A stretch of 64,000 nucleotides of DNA, taken from NCBI GenBank assembly GCA_902779085.1, contig CACYZY010000004.1:112488-176487 (forward strand), in the 5' to 3' direction. A program made the translations under genes and the position numbers. This document shows, in pieces, positions 51,863-61,049 of the stretch. The number at the start of each line of letters is the position of its first letter. Position 1 is the first letter of the stretch. A model generated the notes under the pieces. It made no database searches and was not told the DNA's origin. It saw nothing but the letters and a program-made list of their open reading frames with translations. Source of the DNA: an uncultured Bacteroidales bacterium (GTDB lineage: Bacteria; Bacteroidota; Bacteroidia; Bacteroidales; Bacteroidaceae).

Positions 51863-53614
51863 CTATGATTCTAAAATTGGTACTATAGTTTCTTTAAACT
51901 CTGAAGGATAAATAACTGTTATAAAATCTCTGAAACGACTTAATGCAACATAAAGAAGATTTAAATAGAAACGTGCATTAACTTTAGGACTTTTTACAGT
52001 AGAATCTACTCTGTTAAATAGAAGCCTATTAACATTCAATATATGGCATAAAGCACTATCTAATACAATTATACCAGCTTTATATTCTTTACCTTTAAGC
52101 GTTGGAAGATATAAATATGATAATCTTACAGAAACAGGGATATCCTCTGCTCTATAGTTTTCATCTTGTTGTAAGTTGCGATAAAAATCAGGGATAAACT
52201 GAGTAACGACAATTTCATTAGCTTTATAAGTATTCCTGTAAATAGCATATTCCTCATTTAACAATGATTCCCTTTCTTCATTATTGGAATAAGATAATAA
52301 TCGTAGATCTGATCCCTCTAATGCAGATTCTGTTGAGTTTATAATGCTTCGCTCTTCTTCTGTAACGCCACCATTTATTTCATTCTCATTGGATAACAAA
52401 GATATTAGTTTCATTATCCTCTTTAACTTTATTAATATTCGAGAATTTACCCTATAAGAATAGTCAAGTATATACTTCTCTACATTATTATTAATAAGCA
52501 AAGAATCCGTAGATCTATTTATAGTCTTATAAATACTTTGAGAATAGTCATAAGATATTGTAAATGGAACAATAGATACCATATGCAATATAGTACTTAA
52601 AGCGCCGCTAGTAAAATCTTGATATTCATCAAAAAGTATGTGTTTAACCAAATACTTAACATTTTTCCTATAATAAAACAATTTATTATTTTGCCACCTA
52701 AAGAAACCATCAAGGTTTTCCGTTATTGTATAATCTTTAATCTGATTTAACAAGCTAATATCCACTATGAATATCTTTTCTTTATCATAAGATAAAGCAT
52801 TTAGCATTTGAAGAAGATAATTCTTTAGAGTTTCTTTAAATGTTGAAATAATGACACATTCTCCTTCTCTTAATTCTTTTTCAAACTTTTTTGCTTTATG
52901 AATAAGGCATACTGTTTTACCAGTACCTGGTGCACCAGTCAACAGCACAGATTTTTCAATAGGTGTACTTATTATGTCTTCTTGCTTTGGATGCAAAAAA
53001 ATTCTCCATTTTTCTAATGGATAATTTAGTGCATCTTCAAGTATTTTATCATCTGTTACTACCCTAACTTCGAATCTATTGGATATCTTACAAGATGCAG
53101 CTTTAAGTGCCTGCATTGCAATATCAAACAACTTTTCTTGTAATTCCTCAGGTTGTGCTTCAATATACGCAAAAAGTTCATCATCACTATTCATACAACG
53201 CAAATCCTCTATCATTTCAGGAGTAATCTCTGATTTAACTATCTTTTTGTGAGAATAAGGAATAATAGCTTCATAAGCTGAAGGAGGAGCTGTATTGGTA
53301 GTCGTAACAATTCTAATATCATTATTAGGCCCAAAGAATATATTCCGCTTTTCTACCCAAAGATAAGCATCATCATGATGGTCAATATATAAGAAAATAA
53401 CACTTAGATCCTTTTGATAAGCAATAATCCTAATATCCATGTTTACACTGTAACTTACAATAGCGCCACTAGGATGTTCTATTTTGTGAGCACGTAATCC
53501 CCCAGCAGCAGAGTCTTTTTTTATGGACATAATGGTCTTTGAAGCTTTTTTAATCTCATTGCCATCTAACTTCCCCAAAGCTTCCATGAAATCTTCTGTT
53601 ATTGTTACTTCCAT
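51863..53614 (-). CDS. RelE-like domain fused to an SF1 (UvrD-type) helicase
   Basis: 583 residues. Residues 1-95 look like a RelE/ParE fold (VTITEDFMEALGKLDG, GLRAHKIEHPSGAIVSYSV, DIRIIAYQKDLSVIFLYIDHHDDAYLWVEKR). From about 205 an SF1 helicase follows: Walker A LLTGAPGTGKTVCL (about 224), Walker B/motif II LFDEYQDF (about 330), motif III region ISYDYSQSIY, and a motif VI-like FYLNLLYVALSRFRDFITVIY near the end (about 555). The toxin-like active residues cannot be judged. DNA is visibly more AT-rich than its neighbours, suggesting separate acquisition. It starts 2 bases upstream of hsdR, so expression is coupled to restriction. Confidence 0.8.
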   Translation of the reverse strand: MEVTITEDFMEALGKLDGNEIKKASKTIMSIKKDSAAGGLRAHKIEHPSGAIVSYSVNMDIRIIAYQKDLSVIFLYIDHHDDAYLWVEKRNIFFGPNNDIRIVTTTNTAPPSAYEAIIPYSHKKIVKSEITPEMIEDLRCMNSDDELFAYIEAQPEELQEKLFDIAMQALKAASCKISNRFEVRVVTDDKILEDALNYPLEKWRIFLHPKQEDIISTPIEKSVLLTGAPGTGKTVCLIHKAKKFEKELREGECVIISTFKETLKNYLLQMLNALSYDKEKIFIVDISLLNQIKDYTITENLDGFFRWQNNKLFYYRKNVKYLVKHILFDEYQDFTSGALSTILHMVSIVPFTISYDYSQSIYKTINRSTDSLLINNNVEKYILDYSYRVNSRILIKLKRIMKLISLLSNENEINGGVTEEERSIINSTESALEGSDLRLLSYSNNEERESLLNEEYAIYRNTYKANEIVVTQFIPDFYRNLQQDENYRAEDIPVSVRLSYLYLPTLKGKEYKAGIIVLDSALCHILNVNRLLFNRVDSTVKSPKVNARFYLNLLYVALSRFRDFITVIYPSEFKETIVPILES

Positions 53615-53671
53615 ATGCCTATATGCGTTTTGTTTTTGAGTGACTAAATCGCTTTATCAATAATAAGCATT

Positions 53672-55417
53672 TTAAGCAAATAAATTTTCTTCTCTGAGAT
53701 AATCAATGAACATATCAAGAATGACATCTGTTCTTTTATGAATGTCTGTTTCATTGAAATCCGTTCGTGTAGAATCATTGGCAATTATTTCAAGTTCCTT
53801 CACAACAGTACCCTCTTTCTGCTCATTACGCTTATTGGTATAGCCAAGGTAATACTTCTTCTTATCTTCAAACCTATAATCAGAAGCACGGATATTGATA
53901 CGCTTTTCTAAGATAGCTTTATTACCAAGCAATTCCACATCAGATGCTTTGGTAAGTGTATGCTCTTTATCATTACGATTACGTGCATAAATGTGTTCTA
54001 TCTCAAAGACTGTTGAAAGATCGGGAATGGTTTGATTTGGAGAATTCATTGCCCACCATACAAGCATTGACTTTGTAATTGGACGACCATTTAAATAATT
54101 GAAACTCTTCAAAGCGTTCTTAGTTTTTTCTTCATCAAACTTGGCTTCTTTGAATTCTACTTCTTTCTCGTGTATAATGTTGTTCATCTCCTTATATACA
54201 GGTGTACGAAGCGCATTTACACCTGGATTTGTAACAGCATAAGTCCAAATGAAAGCTGTTATTTTTCTCAAGAATGTATAGAGCTTGTCATTATCTAGAT
54301 TATTATTTCTATCCTTGTTTTGCATAAAATACACACTCAAGAAGTATGTCCACATACCATTAGGGGCATATTCCAAGATATACAATTGCCTTATCACCTC
54401 TGGTGAGAAACGATCGTCAGACTGTTCTAAGACATCTTTCCAAAAATCCATTAAGATCTCCAGATTATCCATAGTTTGTTCATTCAACAGCTTATACTTA
54501 TTCTTACTATAGAATGTACGCAATGCCTCAGTAGTTGATTTCGTGATATCCATTTTAGCACGTTCATAATACATATAGCGAGTAAATAACTCATCTAATG
54601 GCGTACCAGAAATAGGATGGAAATATGTATTGCATTTTTCTTCAAGAATCCTCCATCTATTAATAAATTCGTCTTTACGATCAAGTTTCTTGTATTTCTT
54701 GTAGAATTCTGATTTAAAAATATCTGCATCCGACAATGGGATACCTCTATTATTTAGAGTAGAGAATATTCTCAATGCAGTATCCTGAGATTCAGCCTCT
54801 ATAGGTAATAGAATACAATTCTTCAAGATTCTATTTGGGAGATAAGGAAAGTAGCTAGGAAACGCGTCTAAGAATTCAATTATTTTACCTTCAAAATATC
54901 TGTAGTTCTCAGCGTATTTACTTTTCATTTCTTTAGGAGCAACTCCATCTCTCAAGATTTTCAAAAACTCATCCTTGTCATTATCGGTTGCTACTTGTGA
55001 GTCAATCTTCAGCACATCTACGTTCAGATTTCCAAATTCATCTCCTTTCCAGATGCATTTGCCGATAGTCTCTCTGGTAGATATAGAATTCTTATCCTTC
55101 ATATTTCCGAACTTGGCATAAAAAGCCCTTAATAAAAGCATCAATGTAGTCAATCGCTGCTGCCCATCTATTACCTCCAGTTTCTTATTATCTTCATTCT
55201 TGAAGGTTACTATAGTGCCAAGATAATATTCATCATCATTATTGAATTTCTCATAATCATCATCAGGGAATGCAAATGAAAATATATCTTCCCAGAGCTG
55301 CTGACATTCTTTGAACTCCCAAGCATAAGGACGCTGGTAATCAGGAATCAGAAAATCGGTTTTCTTATCAGAGAATAACCCTTCTATCGTTTTTTGATCA
55401 ATACTAAGTTTTGACAT
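53672..55417 (-). CDS. GmrSD-like DUF262/DUF1524 protein
   Basis: 581 residues. The N-terminal DUF262 domain has LIPDYQRPYAWEFKECQQLWEDI (about 22-44) and the nucleotide-binding VIDGQQRLTTLMLLLRAFY (about 77-95, DGQQR). The C-terminal DUF1524 domain carries the HNH-like FEIEHIYARNRND (about 472), then LGNKAILEKRIN and KKKYYLGYTNKR. This matches the single-chain form of GmrSD-type modification-dependent nucleases, which cut phage DNA with modified bases using NTP hydrolysis. It would complement the type I system, which sees unmodified DNA. It lies 12 bases after the 55430 gene and 57 bases before the RelE-helicase gene. Confidence 0.88.
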   Translation of the reverse strand: MSKLSIDQKTIEGLFSDKKTDFLIPDYQRPYAWEFKECQQLWEDIFSFAFPDDDYEKFNNDDEYYLGTIVTFKNEDNKKLEVIDGQQRLTTLMLLLRAFYAKFGNMKDKNSISTRETIGKCIWKGDEFGNLNVDVLKIDSQVATDNDKDEFLKILRDGVAPKEMKSKYAENYRYFEGKIIEFLDAFPSYFPYLPNRILKNCILLPIEAESQDTALRIFSTLNNRGIPLSDADIFKSEFYKKYKKLDRKDEFINRWRILEEKCNTYFHPISGTPLDELFTRYMYYERAKMDITKSTTEALRTFYSKNKYKLLNEQTMDNLEILMDFWKDVLEQSDDRFSPEVIRQLYILEYAPNGMWTYFLSVYFMQNKDRNNNLDNDKLYTFLRKITAFIWTYAVTNPGVNALRTPVYKEMNNIIHEKEVEFKEAKFDEEKTKNALKSFNYLNGRPITKSMLVWWAMNSPNQTIPDLSTVFEIEHIYARNRNDKEHTLTKASDVELLGNKAILEKRINIRASDYRFEDKKKYYLGYTNKRNEQKEGTVVKELEIIANDSTRTDFNETDIHKRTDVILDMFIDYLREENLFA

Positions 55418-55429
55418 ATGATATTATTT

Positions 55430-56002
55430 TTAGGATGCTTTACTTTTTATTTTTTCGATATACTTTTCTATTATTTCGTAAAGGATAGGATCAATAGTTA
55501 CAGATATTGTGTCAGTGTATTCTCTTTTATTGATGCAATATTGTCCACCACCAATCCCTGTCCTATAAATCATACTTATATCTTGCGCTATGAAAATATT
55601 AGAAGCATCTTTTCCATACTTAGGGAAATGAAGAACATTATAATGAAAAGAATCTTTTTCCCCATTAATCAGAATCGATGCAAGAATAAACTTATTAGAA
55701 TCTGAGAGTCCTTCAAACATTCGAGAAATTTCAATCCTTCTGTTATCTTCATTTGCTTTGTCTTTTAATTCTTTATCTCGTTTCATTTGTGCCTGATAAT
55801 TCTTCGTAGCAATGTGTGCAACAATGGTTAGGTAGCAATAAACAACAAATCTAATCAGACAATAGATTGAAGCAGCCGAAAATAGCCCAAAGATAATACT
55901 GTCAATATGACAAAAATACATAATTCCCCCAGTAATAGCTATAGAAAGCATTAGAGTATTAAATTCTGCCTTTTTAAATATGTCTAAAAATCCCCAATCC
56001 AT
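55430..56002 (-). CDS. Two-TM membrane protein, superinfection-exclusion (SieB)-like
   Basis: 190 residues. Two TM helices near the N-terminus (about 17-32 and 36-60), then a charged helical linker (QAQMKRDKELKDKANEDNRR) and a soluble domain ISRMFEGLSDSNKFILASILIN followed by GGQYCINKREYTDTISVTIDPILYEIIEKYIEK. Layout and size resemble SieB/superinfection exclusion B proteins (two TM plus cytoplasmic winged-helix-like part), but I see no decisive motif. It lies directly between hsdS (1 base gap) and the GmrSD-like gene, so it is within the RM operon. Confidence 0.6.
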   Translation of the reverse strand: MDWGFLDIFKKAEFNTLMLSIAITGGIMYFCHIDSIIFGLFSAASIYCLIRFVVYCYLTIVAHIATKNYQAQMKRDKELKDKANEDNRRIEISRMFEGLSDSNKFILASILINGEKDSFHYNVLHFPKYGKDASNIFIAQDISMIYRTGIGGGQYCINKREYTDTISVTIDPILYEIIEKYIEKIKSKAS

Positions 56003-56003
56003 A

Positions 56004-57155
56004 CTATAGGTTTTCGTTAATAAGTGACTTAATGACTTTATCTATTGCATCAATTGATTTGCGCAATTCAAATTCTGATTTGTCGGCCTGCTTCATTATG
56101 GAAACAAAATCAAGTTGTTCTTCAATTGTAGCGACAGGTATCTGAAACTCAAGCAGCGACTTTTGAGTAATTCCCGCAATTGTGCTTCCAACCTTGTTGT
56201 CGTTAAGTTGGCAAATAAACTCGTTTGAAGTGAATAATCCGATTAAAAATTCAGGAATAATTCTACCATCTTTCGAACGTATGACAAATATGTGTCCGTT
56301 TAGCGTTGCAGGCTTATCTAAGCCTCTAACAATGGCCACTTTACCCAAGGTTCCATCTTTAGTGAGCAGGACATCGTCTTCTCTCATGATCAGTTTAGGA
56401 TCCTGTTCATAACGCTCTTTTGACACATACTTACATTTGCTGAAATCAACAGTATGGTCATCCATAATATCCCACCCTGTAATTAGATAGAAATCACCCA
56501 TATCAAGAAACTCCGCTCTCGTAAGTTTCTGCCATCCAATTCTTGCGTGAGTAGTACAAAAGTCACCAAGACGTTCTCTTTTTGTATCTTTAAACATCTC
56601 GATAAATTGCGATTTAACCATTTCTTGTGTGGCTTCAATCATTCTCAAATATGACTGCTTCACTTCGTATGCTGCCCAAAGTTTCTCTGCCAAAACTTTT
56701 TGCTCTGCAAGAGATGGGAGATCAAACTCATATTCTAGAAGCATTGCTGGAGATAAACGCTTAGACATAGTGCCATCTGCATTTGTATTTGCATAGTCCC
56801 AAAAATTGATGGAATTCAAGATAAATGGAAGCAATTGACACATCGTATCATAGTCAGTGTTTTCAGAACACAGATTCTTTTTGACTCTCAAGATTATCGA
56901 ATCTCCAGACGTCAAGCCTGAGAAACGTGCTACAGATGCTCTTTGAAGATAAACGTTACGCCTTGCAATTAAAACATCACCAGCTTCAAACTTCTTTGTA
57001 GCCGTTGTTAGCATCTTGGTGCTACCAAACCTTTTTATTACAGGCTCAGCTATATCATAATGTTCTAATCCAACAAATACATCAATCCCACAGTTTGAAG
57101 GATCTTTCTCTGTCACATTAATAATATCAGCTATATCACTTATCTTCATGCTCAA
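56004..57155 (-). CDS. hsdS: Type I restriction specificity subunit
   Basis: 383 residues, two target-recognition domains. The first (about 1-145) holds FEAGDVLIARRNVYLQRASVARFSG and LPSLAEQKVLAEKLW, followed by the helical spacer AAYEVKQSYLRMIEATQEMVKSQF. The second (about 190-345) has LGDFCTTHARIGWQKLTRAEF and IMREDDVLLTKDGTLGKVAIVRG, then the closing helix ATIEEQLDFVSIMKQADKSEFELRKSID. The two TRDs set the bipartite DNA target of the complex; its sequence cannot be read. It overlaps the second hsdM by 20 bases. No second or truncated hsdS with inverted repeats is present, so no shufflon is seen. Confidence 0.93.
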   Translation of the reverse strand: MSMKISDIADIINVTEKDPSNCGIDVFVGLEHYDIAEPVIKRFGSTKMLTTATKKFEAGDVLIARRNVYLQRASVARFSGLTSGDSIILRVKKNLCSENTDYDTMCQLLPFILNSINFWDYANTNADGTMSKRLSPAMLLEYEFDLPSLAEQKVLAEKLWAAYEVKQSYLRMIEATQEMVKSQFIEMFKDTKRERLGDFCTTHARIGWQKLTRAEFLDMGDFYLITGWDIMDDHTVDFSKCKYVSKERYEQDPKLIMREDDVLLTKDGTLGKVAIVRGLDKPATLNGHIFVIRSKDGRIIPEFLIGLFTSNEFICQLNDNKVGSTIAGITQKSLLEFQIPVATIEEQLDFVSIMKQADKSEFELRKSIDAIDKVIKSLINENL

Positions 57156-58641
57156 TCATCTTTAGAAGTTTATCAATTGACTTATTCATATTAGGCGTTA
57201 AATCTGCCCATACTCCTACACTCTCGTCTGCATCTAAATCTTCTTCACCACTATTGTTTTTGACATAAAGGGCGATACTCAATTTTGCATTATTATCCAG
57301 AATTTCATCTTGTGTCGCTACTTTTGCAAAGTTTTCAATGTCAGTGAATGATTCATAAGTAGACTTGATTTTTATAATATGTTTAGGTTCCAGATAGCTT
57401 TCAGCATTCTTTCTGGTCACTTCTTCTTTGGCGTTTATGAACAGTACTTTATTAGACCTGTCACCTTTATTAGTCCTGCATATAATGATACATGCATCCA
57501 TGCATGAATTGAAGAACAAGTTCCTTCCAATACCAATTACACACTCAACAAGATCTGCCTCAACGAGTTTTCTTCTTAACTCAACTTCTTCTTTTCTAAA
57601 CAAGACACCATGAGGAAAGAGTATAGCACACCTTCCATTCTTTTCATCCATAGAAGCAAGAATATGCTGGAAGAATGCATAATCTGCACGGCCTTGTGGT
57701 GGAGTGCCTAAAAAGTTTCTTCCATATTTATCATGTTCAAAAGCTTCGCGATTCCAATTCTTGATAGAATAAGGTGGATTGGCCAAAACCACATTAAATT
57801 GTTGCACTCGTCCATCTTTTACAAAAGCAGGTCTTTGCAATGTATCGTCATTTGCTATCGAAAAATCATGAATACCATGCAGATAAAGGTTCATACGAGC
57901 AATGGCTGATGTACCTGCATTGATCTCCTGGCCATAGACTTTCACATCACGCCATTCTTCTCCTTTGTCTTTGAGGTATGTGAGACTCTTTATCAACATA
58001 CCCCCAGAGCCACATGTGGGGTCATAAATGCTCTCGTGTGGTTGAAGTTGAAGAATCTCAGCCATCAGCTCCACCACAGTACGATTGGTATAGAATTCCT
58101 GAGCTGTATGACCTGCATCATCAGCAAACTTGCCAATCAAATACTCATAGCCTGTACCCATCTCATCAGCAGGACAGGCAGCAAGACTCAAAGTGAGTTT
58201 GTTGAAACTGTTCAAAAGATTGCGGATAATGGCATCGGGCATTTTGTTCTTGTTGGTCCAAATAGCCTTATCACCAAAGATTCCTTCCAAACCACCCACA
58301 ATGCGATCGTCAATCTTCTTGCCTGGATTAGCTAGTTCTATCTGACGGAAAGCATCCACTAAAGCCTGACCTATATCCTCAGTCTTATTAAATACCACCT
58401 TCCAATGGGCATCTTCTGGAATCTGTATGGCGGAATCCTGCATCATCATCTGCGCATATTCTTCCCCACCCTCATCAACATATTTCTGATATTCCTCATC
58501 GTAAACATCACAGATACGTTTGAAGAATACCAATGGGAAGATATAATCCTTATAGGCAGTAGCATCTATCTGACCACGAAGGTCAACAGCTGCTTGCCAA
58601 AGGTAACTTTCCAATTCATCCAATGTTATCTGTTTTGTCAT
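57136..58641 (-). CDS. hsdM: Type I restriction methyltransferase subunit, second HsdM
   Basis: 501 residues. N-terminal HsdM_N helical domain (TKQITLDELESYLWQAAVDLRGQIDATAYKDYIFPLVFFKRI), then SAM motif I DPTCGSGGML (about 208) and the N6-adenine motif IV NPPY (about 289). Both catalytic motifs are intact, so it is not degenerate. Its neighbour hsdM at 58638 has the same architecture but NPPF and differs strongly in sequence, and their ORFs overlap by 4 bases. One HsdS with two different M proteins suggests a heterodimeric modification unit. GRADYAFFQHILASM and FKRICDVYDEEY are typical M features. Confidence 0.93.
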   Translation of the reverse strand: MTKQITLDELESYLWQAAVDLRGQIDATAYKDYIFPLVFFKRICDVYDEEYQKYVDEGGEEYAQMMMQDSAIQIPEDAHWKVVFNKTEDIGQALVDAFRQIELANPGKKIDDRIVGGLEGIFGDKAIWTNKNKMPDAIIRNLLNSFNKLTLSLAACPADEMGTGYEYLIGKFADDAGHTAQEFYTNRTVVELMAEILQLQPHESIYDPTCGSGGMLIKSLTYLKDKGEEWRDVKVYGQEINAGTSAIARMNLYLHGIHDFSIANDDTLQRPAFVKDGRVQQFNVVLANPPYSIKNWNREAFEHDKYGRNFLGTPPQGRADYAFFQHILASMDEKNGRCAILFPHGVLFRKEEVELRRKLVEADLVECVIGIGRNLFFNSCMDACIIICRTNKGDRSNKVLFINAKEEVTRKNAESYLEPKHIIKIKSTYESFTDIENFAKVATQDEILDNNAKLSIALYVKNNSGEEDLDADESVGVWADLTPNMNKSIDKLLKMIEHEDK

Positions 58642-60152
58642 ATTGCCTCACGATTTAGAATGTCACGGAACTTCTTTTCTGCTTCAATCATATTCTGATA
58701 AGCAGCCTTAAACTCAGCTAACACTTCTGCATAAGGTTTCACATCTTCCTTGTGATACTTCACGTATTTATTAGGTGATAGATCATAGTCTTTACCAGCA
58801 ATGGTTTCTATATCTACCACAATGCTTTTATCCTCCTCTTCGCTATAGGCAGTATAGAGGCGATAGAGTTCATCTACATCATCATCACTCAGGATGTTCT
58901 GGGCTCGTTGAGGTGTTAATATCTCTGAGCCATCAATCATCAGCACTTTCCCTTTATGTTCTTCAGGTTTTTGATCTCTGATGATAAGCAAACAAGGAGA
59001 AAGCCCTGTTCCATAGAAAAGCTTATCGCCAAGTGTAATGATGGCTTCCACATAATCATGTTTTACCAACTCTTCACGTATCCTTGCTTCCTCATTACCT
59101 CTAAACAATACACCTTGAGGCAGCACAACAGCCATACGGCCAGTTAAACTGCGCATGCTGCAAATCATGTGTTGCAACCAAGCATAATCACCATTATTAT
59201 CTGATGGTGTACCCCAAATGTTACGGCCAAAACGATCGGTTTTCCAAGCTTCTGCACCCCAATTCTTTAGTGAAAATGGAGGATTGGCAATCACACAATC
59301 AAAATGGGCCAAATGTTCATTCTGTAAAATCTTGGGATCTCGCAAAGTATCACCACACATGATATTAAAGTCGTTAGCTCCATGCAGAAAGAGGTTCATC
59401 TTGGCCACAGCAGCATTGGTAACATTCTTTTCTTGACCATAGATTGCGCCACAGCATTGCGCATCATTTTTCATGTGGTGTACAGCTTCTATGAGCATAC
59501 CACCAGAGCCACAAGCAGGGTCGTAAACAGTATCTCCTGGTTGAGGGTCCAAAATGCGAACCAAGAGCTTAACAACAGAACGAGGTGTATAGAACTCACC
59601 AGCTTTGGCTTTAGAGAGGTCGGCGAACTTCTTCAACAACATCTCGTAGGCATCGCCCATCAGGTCAGCACTATAGTCTCCATTACCCAGTTTACGCTTG
59701 CTCATGTGTTCTATCAGATCGCGAAGCTTCTCATCACTGAATACGTTCTTGTTACTCCAATTTGCAGTAGAGAAAACGCTAAGCACACCGTAAAGTGTCA
59801 TAGGGTTTGCCAACTCTATCTGGCGCATAGCACCAATAATGGCACTACCAATATCAGTTGTACGCTGGCGTACATCATCCCAATGACATCCCTCTGGAAT
59901 CACAAAACGATGTTGTTCGGGGAGTGAAGCAAATTCCTCATCTCCATCAGAGAGTTCAAGAGCTGCCTTAGTCTCTTCATCATACACATCGCTGATGCGC
60001 TTGAAGTAAAGCAATGGGGTTATATATTCCTTAAAGGCATCCTGAGATACTGGTCCACGAAGGATATTGCAAGCCTCATACAAGAAGTTATACAACTCCT
60101 TGCTGGTGCCTATTTCCTCAGCTTCTTTTGCCTTTGCTTGTTTTTTTGCCAT
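58638..60152 (-). CDS. hsdM: Type I restriction methyltransferase subunit, first HsdM
   Basis: 504 residues. A Lys/Ala-rich start (MAKKQAKAKEAEEIG), then HsdM_N (LYNFLYEACNILRGPVSQDAFKEYITPLLYFKRISDVYDEETKAALE), SAM motif I DPACGSGGML (about 216) and motif IV NPPF in DCVIANPPFSLKNWG (about 295). The form is close to HsdM proteins that form the M2S core of type I enzymes. It follows the DUF2971 gene by 2 bases and overlaps the second hsdM by 4 bases, so the two are coexpressed. Both active-site motifs are preserved, which argues for two catalytic subunits rather than one active and one decayed copy. Confidence 0.93.
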   Translation of the reverse strand: MAKKQAKAKEAEEIGTSKELYNFLYEACNILRGPVSQDAFKEYITPLLYFKRISDVYDEETKAALELSDGDEEFASLPEQHRFVIPEGCHWDDVRQRTTDIGSAIIGAMRQIELANPMTLYGVLSVFSTANWSNKNVFSDEKLRDLIEHMSKRKLGNGDYSADLMGDAYEMLLKKFADLSKAKAGEFYTPRSVVKLLVRILDPQPGDTVYDPACGSGGMLIEAVHHMKNDAQCCGAIYGQEKNVTNAAVAKMNLFLHGANDFNIMCGDTLRDPKILQNEHLAHFDCVIANPPFSLKNWGAEAWKTDRFGRNIWGTPSDNNGDYAWLQHMICSMRSLTGRMAVVLPQGVLFRGNEEARIREELVKHDYVEAIITLGDKLFYGTGLSPCLLIIRDQKPEEHKGKVLMIDGSEILTPQRAQNILSDDDVDELYRLYTAYSEEEDKSIVVDIETIAGKDYDLSPNKYVKYHKEDVKPYAEVLAEFKAAYQNMIEAEKKFRDILNREAI

Positions 60153-60154
60153 AA

Positions 60155-60916
60155 TTAATAAATTTGTTCTTCCCTTAGCCTAAAAGCATCAGGAGCTAAT
60201 GCCATTTGATAAATCTTTATCTCTGGGTAATTCTTTTTTGCTAATTTAATTATTTGGTTCTTGTCTTTAGATAATATGTTTACACCCAAATAAATCGATT
60301 CAAAACAATCTTTCGATAAATGAGGATAATATCTAATTTCTTTTATATCAATAGATTCTTCTCCATCAAGTTCTTCAGGGTGACTCCATGCCGCATTAGC
60401 CCAAACAGGATCTTTTGTAATTATGCGTACCTCTTGTTCATGTTCCCATGCTTTAGCTTTAGTGGTCCATAAGTCTATACATGTAGGGCGTTCCTTAAAA
60501 TAATCAGTTTTTTTAAGTATGTCCTTATAATTAACTTCTGCAGCAAATGGGCTCATTGTACCTATGAATTTATATTTACAGCACTTTATGGTAACATCCA
60601 AATTTAATCCTATGCAAACTCCTTTATGTTGATTATAATATGACCACATCAACAAAGAGTCATAGACCTTCGATAGACTGCAAATCCATGTGCTGTTTCT
60701 CAAATTTTTCATATCATTCTTTCCCTTATCAGCGACAAAATCAGCTGGAGGCCAATTGTATTCGGTTGTAGGAACATTTGAATAGTCATACAATGCTGGA
60801 TGACAGTCAAAGGGATCGTTAAATTTGGTAGCATTAGTAAATTGAAGATTACTGTATTGCAGCATCTTCAACCCTCCATCAATATTAAGATATTTATACA
60901 AATGTTTTGCTACCAT
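60155..60916 (-). CDS. DUF2971 domain protein
   Basis: 253 residues. DUF2971 pattern: HLYKYLNIDGGLKMLQYSNLQFTNATKFNDPFDC (about 4-38), then WICSLSKVYDSLLMWSYYNQHKGVCIGL (about 77-104) and the later IYLGVNI region. The family is common in defence islands and small mobile cargo; no function is established. It is the first gene of the type I run, 2 bases before the first hsdM, behind the promoter at 60991. Length and domain are complete. Confidence 0.85.
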   Translation of the reverse strand: MVAKHLYKYLNIDGGLKMLQYSNLQFTNATKFNDPFDCHPALYDYSNVPTTEYNWPPADFVADKGKNDMKNLRNSTWICSLSKVYDSLLMWSYYNQHKGVCIGLNLDVTIKCCKYKFIGTMSPFAAEVNYKDILKKTDYFKERPTCIDLWTTKAKAWEHEQEVRIITKDPVWANAAWSHPEELDGEESIDIKEIRYYPHLSKDCFESIYLGVNILSKDKNQIIKLAKKNYPEIKIYQMALAPDAFRLREEQIY

Positions 60917-60990
60917 CGAGTTTATTATTAATAGACACCATGAACTGTTTGTTCTAAGAATCTTTCAATACTAACTATATATTTAACCTA

Positions 60991-61022
60991 CAAATATAAA
61001 GGAATTTGAAAAAAGATTCAAT
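60991..61022 (-). promoter_or_regulatory. Promoter of the compound type I defence operon
   Basis: Minus strand -33 ATTG (61019-61022), 20-base spacer, -7 TATATTTG (60991-60998). The leader to the DUF2971 ATG at 60916 is about 70 bases. It is the only promoter that I find between 60.9 and 48.8 kb on this strand. Confidence 0.6.
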
Positions 61023-61049
61023 TAATTGACAGTGTTTTTTAAGCAGGCT

